A stretch of DNA of 33,650 nucleotides from Actinomycetes bacterium (lineage in GTDB: Bacteria; Actinomycetota; Acidimicrobiia; Acidimicrobiales; JAKAOS01): assembly GCA_021823165.1 (NCBI GenBank), contig JAKAOS010000009.1:1-33650 (forward strand). The letters run 5' to 3'. This document shows positions 5,869 to 13,478 of this stretch, piece by piece. Under the pieces are notes generated by a model that worked only from the letters and a program-made list of their open reading frames with translations, ran no database searches and was not told the origin of the DNA. The position numbers were made by a program, and so were the translations under genes. How positions within the stretch are numbered: position 1 is the stretch's first letter; each line of letters starts with the position of its first letter.

Positions 5869-8793
5869 ATGCGCGGCTTGCGTCGCAGGGTCGGAATGGT
5901 CGCCATGAGCTGTGGGATGGTTGGGGTTTTGCTCCCTGGGTCTTCGGCCTCCGCCCAGAACTCCTCACCGGCGGGAGCCAATCCCGCCTCATTGGTGCCA
6001 CTCAGCAGCGATGCCGCCGCACCCCTGTCGCATTCGGGGGCAGCGGTGCTCTCACCGGCGGCGTCCTCCACCCCAGTGCATATCGCTTTGGCATTCCGTC
6101 CGTCTCACCCCGCTGAGCTGGCGTCTTTTGCGGCGGCAGTCTCGAACCCTCACAGCCCCACCTACCGCCACTTCCTGAGCGTTGCACAGTTCCGGAGCCA
6201 CTTTGGTCCCTCGGCAACGACCATCGCCGGGACCGACTCCTACCTGCGGTCTTTCGGGCTAAAGGTTGCGGGGCTTGCTCCAAACGGCCTGTTCCAGTCG
6301 GTCTCGGGAAGCGCCGCCAAGGTTTCCTCCGCTCTCTCGGTGCCGATGGAAAGGGTTCGCACCAAAACCGGAGCGGTGGTGACCGGTGCAATCCAGGCAC
6401 CGCACCTTCCCTCCGCCCTGGCCGGGGGGGTAGCGTCGATTGCGGGGTTGCACCCCTGGGCGAGCCCCGCTCCCGCAGGGTTGCAGAAGGTGACACCCAA
6501 AGCCGCCTCCTCGCAGCTGGCCAGCCCCGCAACTTCGACCTCTCCGGTCTCCACCTGTTCGGCCATGGCGGCGGACTACTACGCAACCCCCTCCAACCTT
6601 GCCTCCTATTACAAGCTCAACGCCTTTTACGCCAAAGGGGTCACCGGAAGTAGTCCCATTGGCCTGGTGGAGTTTGCGAGCTTCTCCCCATCGGATATCT
6701 CCACCTGGGAGAGCTGTCTCGGGATAAAGACGCCGGTTACAACCGTGACGGCGGGAAGTGTTCCCTCCTCGGGTGCATCCCTCGAGCCCACGGCCGACAT
6801 CCAGCAGCTGTTGGGTCTGGCTCCTTCCTCCCCGGTCACCGTCTATCAGGGAACCTCACCAATCCAGGTGTGGCAGGCGGCGATATCGGCCGACTCAACC
6901 AGGGTCATCAGTTCCTCTTGGGGCATCTGTGAGCAGGCCACTACGTCTTCGCAGATCTCTGCCGAGGCGACCCTTTTTCAAGAGGCGGCAGCTCAGGGCC
7001 AGACGGTGGTTCAGGCAAGCGGCGACTGGGGTGCCCAGGCGTGCTATCCCAACTCCAACACCAGCTACCAAAACGCGCTTTCGGTCTGGGATCCCGCATC
7101 TCAACCGTATGTGACCTCGGTCGGGGGAATATATGTGAACTCCTCGGGAGGGGCCACGGTGTGGAACTCCCAGCAGGTCTCGGGTTCCAGCGGAGGTGGT
7201 CTAAGCACCCTGCAGTCCGAGCCGACCTATCAGGTCGGTTCGGCAAACCCGGGTCTTTTGACCTACGCCTCGTCCTGTACGAATGCCGGCGGATGTCGCC
7301 AGGTGCCCGACGTGTCGGCGATAGCGGGAAACGGCATGGATGCCTACTGCACCTTTGGGGGCTGTGCGACCTCGGGAGCGGGATGGACGGGGGTGGCGGG
7401 CACCAGCATGTCCGCTCCGCAGTGGGCGGCCGCCCTGGCGCTGGAATCCCAGGTATGTGGCTCTGAACTGGGTTTTGTAAATCCCACCCTCTATCAGCAG
7501 TCATCGCCGGCCCCCTCTGGATACCTGTCGCCGGTTACCACCGGATCCAACGCCTTTTCCAGTTCCCAGGGCTACAGCGCAAACTCCTCGGGCTATTACA
7601 GCCCCACTACCGGCCTGGGCTCCCTGGGCGGCAACGGTGCCAGTACTTCGTTGGCTGCCGGCCAGCTGTGTTCGTCGGCATCTGGTCAAGGTGGCACAAC
7701 CGCCAGCCCCTCCGATCCGCCAAAGATGACGCTGTCTCCGTCCTCGGTGTCATTTGGGACGGTGGTGGCAAATACGTCCCCGGTCTCGGCCACCGTGAAA
7801 GTCTCCAACACCGGCAGCGCTCCGTTGGGCACCGCGGTCGCAAAGCTGAGTGTTTCGAACATCTCAACCTCGGGCACGGGGTTCTCTGTTGCTTCAAACA
7901 CCTGTGGGTCTCCGGTTCCAGAAGGGCAGTCGTGTTCGGTTGAACTCTCCTTCTCCTCCAAGACCGCCGGACAGGCCTCTGGGACACTCACGATCTCCTC
8001 CAATGCATCAAACTCGCCTCAGAGCATTCCGCTTTCCGCTGACGTCAAGCCTCCGGTCAGTGGCTACTACCTGGTCACCGGCCAGGGGAATACCTTCAAC
8101 TACGGGGTCGGCTGGTCGGGGTCGCCCGCCTCTTTCTCCCACTCCCCGGTGGTCGGGATTGCCACCGCTGGTTCAACCAACTCCTACTGGGAAGCCACCG
8201 CAGCGGGCAACGTCTACAACTTCGGCGGGGCGAAATGGTATGGGTCGGCGGCCGGGAGCCAGATCTCGGGCCATGTGGTGGCGATAGTCGCCACTGCCGA
8301 CAAAAAGGGCTACTGGCTGGTTAGCTCCGGTGGCAACGTCTACAACTTCGGTGACGCATCGTGGTATGGGTCGGTTGCGAACATGGGGCTTGCCTCCCCG
8401 GTGGCGGGAATGGTGGCGGCGCCCTCCGGCGGCTACTACCTCTTTAGCTCCGCGGGCAACGTCTACAACTTCGGCGGGGCGACATGGTATGGGTCGGCGG
8501 CCGGCAAACAGCTTCCCTCGCCGATCACGGCCATGGCCCCGATGCCCTCGGGTGGTTACTGGCTAGCCGAGGCGAACGGCACGGTGCTGGGATTTGGGTC
8601 CGCCGGGGTGATGTCGCCTGCAGCCATGTCGCCCAACCCGGTGGTCGCCATGGTCGCCATGGCCGATGGCAGGGGTTATTGGCTGGTGAGCAATCACGGC
8701 AACGTCTACAACTTCGGTGACGCATCGTGGTATGGGTCGGCTGCGAGCCTGCAACTGCCCTCACCCGTTGTCGGGATAGGCATCTCCTCTTAG
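5869..8793 (+). CDS. secreted sedolisin/kumamolisin (S53) protease with C-terminal repeats
   Basis: A 974-residue exported serine-carboxyl protease. Order: signal peptide (residues 1-30, 'GMVGVLLPGSSASA'); pro-kumamolisin activation domain (about 60-190); S53 catalytic domain (about 215-590); an immunoglobulin-like 'SVSFGTVVANTS' segment of the choice-of-anchor type (about 620-720); and about six beta-rich repeats of roughly 40-45 residues with 'GNVYNFG..WYGS' cores (732-970). The S53 active site is complete: Glu306 and Asp310 in 'LEPTADIQ', oxyanion Asp386 in 'SGDWGA', and Ser513 in 'GTSMSAPQW'. Sedolisins work at acidic pH and self-cleave their propeptide, which fits an acidophile. The ATG follows GGGGAG. 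The repeats probably mediate surface or polymer contacts (inference). Confidence 0.93.
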   Translation: MRGLRRRVGMVAMSCGMVGVLLPGSSASAQNSSPAGANPASLVPLSSDAAAPLSHSGAAVLSPAASSTPVHIALAFRPSHPAELASFAAAVSNPHSPTYRHFLSVAQFRSHFGPSATTIAGTDSYLRSFGLKVAGLAPNGLFQSVSGSAAKVSSALSVPMERVRTKTGAVVTGAIQAPHLPSALAGGVASIAGLHPWASPAPAGLQKVTPKAASSQLASPATSTSPVSTCSAMAADYYATPSNLASYYKLNAFYAKGVTGSSPIGLVEFASFSPSDISTWESCLGIKTPVTTVTAGSVPSSGASLEPTADIQQLLGLAPSSPVTVYQGTSPIQVWQAAISADSTRVISSSWGICEQATTSSQISAEATLFQEAAAQGQTVVQASGDWGAQACYPNSNTSYQNALSVWDPASQPYVTSVGGIYVNSSGGATVWNSQQVSGSSGGGLSTLQSEPTYQVGSANPGLLTYASSCTNAGGCRQVPDVSAIAGNGMDAYCTFGGCATSGAGWTGVAGTSMSAPQWAAALALESQVCGSELGFVNPTLYQQSSPAPSGYLSPVTTGSNAFSSSQGYSANSSGYYSPTTGLGSLGGNGASTSLAAGQLCSSASGQGGTTASPSDPPKMTLSPSSVSFGTVVANTSPVSATVKVSNTGSAPLGTAVAKLSVSNISTSGTGFSVASNTCGSPVPEGQSCSVELSFSSKTAGQASGTLTISSNASNSPQSIPLSADVKPPVSGYYLVTGQGNTFNYGVGWSGSPASFSHSPVVGIATAGSTNSYWEATAAGNVYNFGGAKWYGSAAGSQISGHVVAIVATADKKGYWLVSSGGNVYNFGDASWYGSVANMGLASPVAGMVAAPSGGYYLFSSAGNVYNFGGATWYGSAAGKQLPSPITAMAPMPSGGYWLAEANGTVLGFGSAGVMSPAAMSPNPVVAMVAMADGRGYWLVSNHGNVYNFGDASWYGSAASLQLPSPVVGIGISS
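8062..8790 (+). repeat. internal coding repeats of the sedolisin tail
   Basis: About six degenerate units encode 'GYWLVSSGGNVYNFGDASWYGS'-like sequence. Four share the near-identical DNA core GGCAACGTCTACAACTTCGG, and two copies (near 8206 and 8452) differ by one base over about 50 bp. One unit near 8550-8620 ('EANGTVLGFGSAG') has diverged. The DNA identity suggests recent duplication or conversion within the gene. Confidence 0.85.
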
Positions 8794-8829
8794 ACCGAAC
8801 CGGAGACCCCGGCAGATGGAAACGCTTTT

Positions 8830-8852
8830 GCCCGGCTCCATCAGAGCCGGGC
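8830..8852. terminator. GC-rich hairpin between convergent genes
   Basis: GCCCGGCTC-CATCA-GAGCCGGGC is a perfect 9-bp stem, 36 bases after the protease stop and about 150 bases before the convergent sqdB stop. Neither side has a true T-tract, so termination, possibly in both directions, is inferred from position and stability. Confidence 0.5.
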
Positions 8853-9000
8853 AGCTTCTGGCGAAGATGGCGGAATGTTGCCAGGCCGCGCCTGCAAGTC
8901 CTGCGACCGGTACCCCTTGGTGGCCCGCTCCTGCTCCTTGCGCCTCGGTGGCCTCAGCCTTGGGGCACAGAGGTGGGCCAAAAGGGCCGGGGGATGCCCC

Positions 9001-10248
9001 TTAGGAGCCTTGTTGGTTGCCTGTGTTTGGGGCTGCGGAGCTGTTCGCCTCGTCCAGGGAGAAGTCTGGAGCGGTCTCCATGCCAGAGCGCCAGACCGAT
9101 CGAGCGATGACCTTGGAGTGGTCCACCCGATGGCGGTAGTGCTGGGCGATCTCGGTGGATTCCTCCAAGAGGCGATCCGACATGGGCGTGGGCTCCAGGC
9201 CAAGAGCCAAGAAGCGGTCCGAGGACACCACCAGGCTGTTTTCGACCGCCTCTCTCCTGGGGTTGGGGAGATGGGCGATCTTCGCCCCGGTCAGCCCGGC
9301 AACCAGCTCCGCCAGATCCTCCACCCGGTGACACTCGGTTACCTGGTTGAATACCGACGGGCGTTCCCCCGGGTCGGGCGGGTTGTCCAGGGCCAGCTCG
9401 ATGCAGCGCACGGTGTCGGTGATGTGGATGAAAGCGCGGGTCTGGCCTCCTGTGCCATGCACGGTGAGGGGGTGACCTATGGCCGCCTGCATTAGGAAGC
9501 GATTGAGGACGGTGCCATAGTCGCCGTCGTAGTCGAAGCGGTTTATCAGGCGCTCGTCCTGCACGGTCTGTGGAGTCTGTGTTCCCCACACGATGCCCTG
9601 GTGCAAGTCGGTTATCCGCAGCTGGTCATTGGCGGCGTAGAAGGCGAACAGCAGCTGGTCCAGGGCCTTGGTGGTGTGGTAGACGGAGCCGGTCTTTGTC
9701 GGGTGAAGAATTTCCCGCTCTATGTCGCCCTCAGGTGTTGGGATCTTGACGGTGAGATAGCCCTCGGGAATGGGCGAGGACTGGCCATGCCAGTCGTAGC
9801 CATAGACACCCATGGTGCCGAGGTGGACCACCGCGGCATCCAGCCCCACTGCCACCAGAGCCGTCAGAAGGTTGTGGGTGCCACGCACGTTGTTGTCGAC
9901 CGTGTAGCGCTTGGCCCCGGGGTTGCGCATCGAATAGGGGGCCGAGCGCTGCTCGGCAAAGTGCACAACGGCGTCGGGTTGCAGATCCTGGAGAATCCCG
10001 ACCAGGCGGTCGTACTCGGTGGCAATATCGGCCTTGACGAAGCCGATCTCTTTGCCGGAGACCTCTTTCCACGCCCTAAGGCGCTCTCCCATGGGCCTGA
10101 TCGGCGTGAGGGACTCGACCTCCAGTTCCAAGTCGATCGCCCTCCGGCTGAGGTTGTCGACAATGGTGACTTGGTGTCCGAGATCTGAGAGATGCAGGCT
10201 GGTGGGCCAACCGCAGAAGCCGTCTCCGCCAAGCACAAGGATCTTCAT
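9001..10248 (-). CDS. sqdB: UDP-sulfoquinovose synthase
   Basis: A 415-residue extended SDR matching SQD1/SqdB, which converts UDP-glucose and sulfite to UDP-sulfoquinovose, the head-group donor of the sulfolipid SQDG. The NAD motif 'LVLGGDGFCGWPTSLHL' with its Cys and Trp is characteristic. The catalytic Thr145 ('HLGTMGVYG') and Tyr190/Lys194 ('VYHTTKALD') are present, as are 'FAEQRSAPYSM' and the 'LHQGIVWGTQT' region. I start at the ATG of MKILVLGG (10248); the track start adds 23 residues before the Rossmann strand. An ATG at 10260 is possible. No SqdX/SqdD-type glycosyltransferase or sulfite source lies beside it, so the partner must be elsewhere or the product has another use. Confidence 0.92.
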   Translation of the reverse strand: MKILVLGGDGFCGWPTSLHLSDLGHQVTIVDNLSRRAIDLELEVESLTPIRPMGERLRAWKEVSGKEIGFVKADIATEYDRLVGILQDLQPDAVVHFAEQRSAPYSMRNPGAKRYTVDNNVRGTHNLLTALVAVGLDAAVVHLGTMGVYGYDWHGQSSPIPEGYLTVKIPTPEGDIEREILHPTKTGSVYHTTKALDQLLFAFYAANDQLRITDLHQGIVWGTQTPQTVQDERLINRFDYDGDYGTVLNRFLMQAAIGHPLTVHGTGGQTRAFIHITDTVRCIELALDNPPDPGERPSVFNQVTECHRVEDLAELVAGLTGAKIAHLPNPRREAVENSLVVSSDRFLALGLEPTPMSDRLLEESTEIAQHYRHRVDHSKVIARSVWRSGMETAPDFSLDEANSSAAPNTGNQQGS

Positions 10249-10293
10249 TTGGATTCCCATCCCGCGTCGCCGCACGCAGAGATGGCGTGGGAA

Positions 10294-10305
10294 CGCGTTA
10301 ACGCG
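10294..10305. promoter_or_regulatory. 12-bp perfect palindrome upstream of sqdB
   Basis: CGCGTTAACGCG is perfectly self-complementary and lies 45 bases before the sqdB start. Position and symmetry suggest a dimeric regulator site. No promoter hexamers could be placed with confidence. Confidence 0.4.
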
Positions 10306-10390
10306 CTGTCGGGGCATTACGCCGCTGTTTGATCGCCGGTTAGCTTAGCCCATTTCACCGGCGAGGCGCCTGATGGTGAGCTGTGTAGGG

Positions 10391-10424
10391 TCCCAGCCCA
10401 AGTGGGGGGCCTGAGGCCCTGGGA
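10391..10424. other. compact branched inverted-repeat structure
   Basis: TCCCAG (10391-10396) pairs with CTGGGA (10419-10424), enclosing a CCC/GGG mini-hairpin and a GGCC-TGA-GGCC hairpin. This gives a small possible three-way junction in the divergent spacer between sqdB and the CPTC membrane protein gene. It matches no riboswitch consensus I know. Confidence 0.3.
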
Positions 10425-10528
10425 ACTGTGAGCGATGCGGCCAAAGACGGTGGAGCCTCTGCCCGGTCGTGGTCCGAGCCGGATAAGCGGGTGAATTCCT
10501 GCACCCCTCCGGCCATAACCCCCCCCTG

Positions 10529-10534
10529 TATAAT
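10529..10534 (+). promoter_or_regulatory. consensus -10 hexamer TATAAT
   Basis: A perfect TATAAT preceded by TG lies 52 bases before the next gene start, a rare exact match in GC-rich DNA. No good -35 is visible (a C run lies upstream), so it may act as a near-extended -10 promoter. Confidence 0.55.
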
Positions 10535-10542
10535 GCGTGTGT

Positions 10543-10558
10543 CATGCCAACTGGCATG
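10543..10558. promoter_or_regulatory. operator-like inverted repeat CATGCC-AACT-GGCATG
   Basis: Perfect 6-bp arms separated by 4 bases, beginning nine bases after the TATAAT, thus over the expected transcription start. A repressor bound here would block initiation. No regulator gene is adjacent. Confidence 0.45.
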
Positions 10559-10585
10559 GAAATGTGTTTGATCACAGGGGGAAAT

Positions 10586-11110
10586 ATGCAGGTCGTGAAG
10601 TTGTTGCGCGAGCCAAAGCGGTTAGCACTTGTCTTCGCTGTTGCAGTACCAATGTTCCTCATATACGGAATATTGGATGCGAGGGGTGGCCCTCATACCA
10701 ATCTTTTTGGCCCCAAGGTCTTTTCTCCCACGATGCTCATGCACAAAGACGGTGTTGCGCTCTTCGTGGCCGACCTGGTTTTTGACGCGTTGCTTGCCCT
10801 GGCCAACGGTGCATTGGTGGCAGCCATAGTGGGGACGCGCACCTCGAAGGGGGGACGTTTCGGCGTGGCAGGGTCGCTCGTGGTGGCCGGTGCCACTTTC
10901 GGGTGCCCCACCTGCACCGTGCCCCTTGCCGGCAGCCTCGGAGCCAGCGTCTTTGCATCCACTCTTCCCTTGGGCGGCATCGAGTTCAAGCTCTTTGCAA
11001 TGGTGATCGTGGGACTTGCTTTTTGGTCGCTGGAGCGCCGATTGGGCCGGGTCTCTGCTGAAGGCTGCAGCGTGCCATCCCAGGGCGCCAAGGCGACTGC
11101 GCATAGCTAG
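10586..11110 (+). CDS. small membrane protein with CPTC motif
   Basis: A 174-residue protein with about four membrane helices: 'LALVFAVAVPMFLIYGIL', 'VADLVFDALLALANGALVAAIV', a third starting near 'FGVAGSLVVAGATFGCPTC', and 'FKLFAMVIVGLAFWSL'. The Cys-Pro-Thr-Cys pair sits at the end of the third helix, suited to metal binding or thiol-disulfide chemistry at the membrane. I do not recognise the family. The track ORF starts at 10544, but that ATG lies in the operator-like repeat; the ATG at 10586 has an AGGGGGAAAT Shine-Dalgarno and is preferred. It has its own strong promoter and operator-like site, which suggests regulated expression, perhaps by metal or redox state (inference). Confidence 0.6.
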   Translation: MQVVKLLREPKRLALVFAVAVPMFLIYGILDARGGPHTNLFGPKVFSPTMLMHKDGVALFVADLVFDALLALANGALVAAIVGTRTSKGGRFGVAGSLVVAGATFGCPTCTVPLAGSLGASVFASTLPLGGIEFKLFAMVIVGLAFWSLERRLGRVSAEGCSVPSQGAKATAHS

Positions 11111-11264
11111 GCAGACAGGCGGGGGTCCGCCGCGCGGGGACCATCGTCTGGTACCCTGCTCCGGTGTCCCAAGGCTCCTTTCTGCGCTGTTTGGACCCGT
11201 CGAAGCCTTTCGTGCGGGAACGGGGCAGGATTGAGTTTCGTCCCTCGTGGGCAAAGGTGCAGCA

Positions 11265-11516
11265 ATGATGTTTTTGGCGACATCCGTAGGCCTCGGGCAA
11301 CTCCAAGGCACCTGGGCCATCGACGCGGTCCTCGTGGGCCTGGTGCCGGTGAGCTTGGCATTGGTGGTATCGCTGCTGTTCTTGCTTGCCAGGGTGGAGC
11401 GGTGGGTCGAAGCGGCCCCCGCTCCGCTTCCCAACCCGATTGCCGAAGTCGAGGCCAACGTCGAGGCCGAACTCGCAGGGGCCGTCAACCCCGAGTTCAC
11501 CAGCGCTCTTTCCTGA
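11265..11516 (+). CDS. small single-span membrane protein
   Basis: About 83 residues: a hydrophobic segment 'AIDAVLVGLVPVSLALVVSLLFLLARVERWV' followed by an acidic tail ('NPIAEVEANVEAELAGAV'). The ATG at 11265 follows AAAGGTG at good spacing; the GTG at 11247 in the track has no ribosome site. The gene ends 19 bases before the convergent ribokinase stop. No function can be assigned; it could be a small regulatory or accessory membrane peptide. The upstream spacer (11111-11264) shows only a weak GGTCC/GGACC inverted repeat. Confidence 0.45.
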   Translation: MMFLATSVGLGQLQGTWAIDAVLVGLVPVSLALVVSLLFLLARVERWVEAAPAPLPNPIAEVEANVEAELAGAVNPEFTSALS

Positions 11517-11535
11517 GAAGCCAGGGACCGAACTC

Positions 11536-12444
11536 CTAGCCTCCTCTGGCCCCGAAGGACGGCCAGGCGCCCTTTCGGGTGACCGAGTGACTGGCGGCCA
11601 CGACCGCCTTTTCGACCGCCGCCGCAACAAGGGCTGGAGAAAGGTCCTGGGCGTCGCTGTCGACAGCGAGGAAAGCGGCCAGGGCCCCCACGAACATGTC
11701 TCCGGCCCCGGTGGTGTCCACCGCCTCCACCTTGGGTGCACCCTGGATCCAGGCCTGTCCCGCCACAGCTGCTGCAGCCCCGCCCGGGCCGAGGGTCACC
11801 ACGGCCACCTTTGGGCCGGCCTCGCATAGCTGTTGCGCCATGGCGAGGGGATCGGCCAGCCCCGGTTCACCGAGCAGCGTCGCGGCCTCGATCTCGTTGA
11901 CAACCAAGATGTCCACCTTTCCCAACAGCCCGGGCGGGGCTGTCACTGCGGGTGCCGCATTCAGCAACACCAACGTCTGGGGCCCGGCGGCTGATATGGC
12001 GGCCGCCACAGCGGCTATTGGAACCTCGAGCTGGGAGACGATCACCGCTGCATCCACCGAGCCTGCGGCGAGGATGTCGGCTTCTATCTCCTCCATTTGG
12101 CCACCGGCACCCGGCGCGACGATGATGGAGTTTTCGGCGTCGGGGGTCACCTCCACGATTGCCACGCCGGTGTGGGAGTCGGTTTGGCGAATGTGGGAGA
12201 CCCCGATGTTCTCGCCTGCCAACAGGGCCACGAGTTCGGTCCCCTGGTGGTCGTTGCCGACCCGACCCACGAGTTCGACCCGGGCCCCCATGCGGGCGGC
12301 GGCTACTGCCTGGTTTGCCCCCTTGCCTCCGGGGCCGAGGCGGAATGTGGCTCCACTTACGGTCTCCCCGGCCTGGGGACGGTGGGAGACCTCGAGGATG
12401 TAATCCTGGTTGATCGATCCAAACACCAGAACGTGCCCCGTCAC
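11536..12444 (-). CDS. rbsK: ribokinase (PfkB family)
   Basis: A 302-residue cytoplasmic sugar kinase; ribokinase phosphorylates D-ribose at O5 with ATP. The N-terminal 'VFGSINQDY' and the substrate-site motif 'GPGGKGANQAVAAARMG' (about 37-53) are ribokinase-like, and the C-terminal 'DTTGAGDMF' holds the catalytic base near Asp249 and the anion hole. It starts at a GTG overlapping the permease stop (GTGA), so it is translationally coupled as the last gene of the CUT2 operon. Its position means the imported sugar is phosphorylated on entry; whether this is ribose or a related pentose or deoxy sugar cannot be settled from sequence. Confidence 0.88.
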   Translation of the reverse strand: MTGHVLVFGSINQDYILEVSHRPQAGETVSGATFRLGPGGKGANQAVAAARMGARVELVGRVGNDHQGTELVALLAGENIGVSHIRQTDSHTGVAIVEVTPDAENSIIVAPGAGGQMEEIEADILAAGSVDAAVIVSQLEVPIAAVAAAISAAGPQTLVLLNAAPAVTAPPGLLGKVDILVVNEIEAATLLGEPGLADPLAMAQQLCEAGPKVAVVTLGPGGAAAAVAGQAWIQGAPKVEAVDTTGAGDMFVGALAAFLAVDSDAQDLSPALVAAAVEKAVVAASHSVTRKGAWPSFGARGG

Positions 12445-13478
12445 TTGACCGATTCGCCTCCCCGAGCCTGCAGGCCAGCGACGACTAGGACCACCGCCAC
12501 AAAGACGTATTCGTACAGCGATGGGAGTCCCAGAAGTACAATGACATCATTGATCACACCTATTAGGAGAGCGCCCAAGGCTGCCCCGACAATGGTGCCC
12601 CTGCCTCCAGTGAAGGGGATGCCACCGAGAATCACCGCGGCAATCGCCTCCAGCGAGTAGCCCTGAGCGGTGAGGGGGTAGATGGCTCCCTGCCAGGCCG
12701 TGATCGTGATGCCCGCGACTGCCGCCAAGAGTGCCGACGCCGCAAAGACCCCGACCTTGATGGCGCCGGCCTTCACCCCTACCCGCCTGGCACTGGTTTC
12801 ATTGGAACCCACGGCTCGCAGGCGCAGCCCGAGGGGAGTAAAGGAAACCAGAATCTGGGCGGCAAGGACGATCCCAATGGCGATGATCGCCAGGTCCGAT
12901 AGGCCGAAGATGTTTCCCGAAAGTCCCTCGAACCCAAAATTCCTCGGTGGTGTGTGGCTGTCGGGGCTGATGTAGGCGCCGCCGTGGAGCAACAAGGCAA
13001 CACCACGCATGCCCCAGTAGGTGCCCAGAGTGACAATGAAAGATGGGATGTGCACATAGGAGACCAGCCATCCGATCAGCGTGCCAAGTGCCAATGCTGC
13101 AGCCAGGGTTATCAGCACCGCAGCCGTTCCGCCCATGCCATGTAGGACCGTTAGCCAGCCCGCGAACATGCCGGCGCTGGCCAGGACACTTTCCACCCCC
13201 AAATCGATGGACCCTGCAAGGATCACAAAGGACTCGCCAACGGTCGCTACGACCAAGAAGGAAGAGCTGACCACGAGGGCCCCGAGATTGCTCGGGCGCA
13301 GGAAGGCTGGAGATGCCCACGATGCCAGGGCAGATGCTGCCAGCAAGAAGATTACGGGCCGGCGCAGGGACCCCTCGGGGCCCCCTAACTGGCCGATGAT
13401 CCGGCGCCACCCCCACCCCTGGGACCGGGAGGGTTCGCGCCCATGTTGCGCGGGCTTGCCCCTAAGCACCGCGGCCAT
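12441..13478 (-). CDS. CUT2 sugar ABC transporter permease (RbsC-like)
   Basis: A 345-residue integral membrane protein with about eight to ten helices, of the BPD_transp_2 type that forms the homodimeric channel of ribose/xylose/galactose importers. Typical segments include 'VATVGESFVILAGSIDLGVESVLASAGM' and, near the C-terminus, 'SLEAIAAVILGGIPFTGGRGTIVGAALGALLIG', the conserved glycine-rich RbsC region. About 38 residues of basic, hydrophilic cytoplasmic tail precede helix 1. The start overlaps the ATPase stop and its own end overlaps the ribokinase start, so all three are coupled. Confidence 0.9.
   Translation of the reverse strand: MAAVLRGKPAQHGREPSRSQGWGWRRIIGQLGGPEGSLRRPVIFLLAASALASWASPAFLRPSNLGALVVSSSFLVVATVGESFVILAGSIDLGVESVLASAGMFAGWLTVLHGMGGTAAVLITLAAALALGTLIGWLVSYVHIPSFIVTLGTYWGMRGVALLLHGGAYISPDSHTPPRNFGFEGLSGNIFGLSDLAIIAIGIVLAAQILVSFTPLGLRLRAVGSNETSARRVGVKAGAIKVGVFAASALLAAVAGITITAWQGAIYPLTAQGYSLEAIAAVILGGIPFTGGRGTIVGAALGALLIGVINDVIVLLGLPSLYEYVFVAVVLVVAGLQARGGESVK

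Noticed and set aside
10622-11827. 401-residue minus-strand ORF
   Set aside because: Lies antisense to the CPTC membrane protein, the small membrane protein and the end of rbsK; composition is Gly/Arg/Ser/Pro-rich. A shadow frame.
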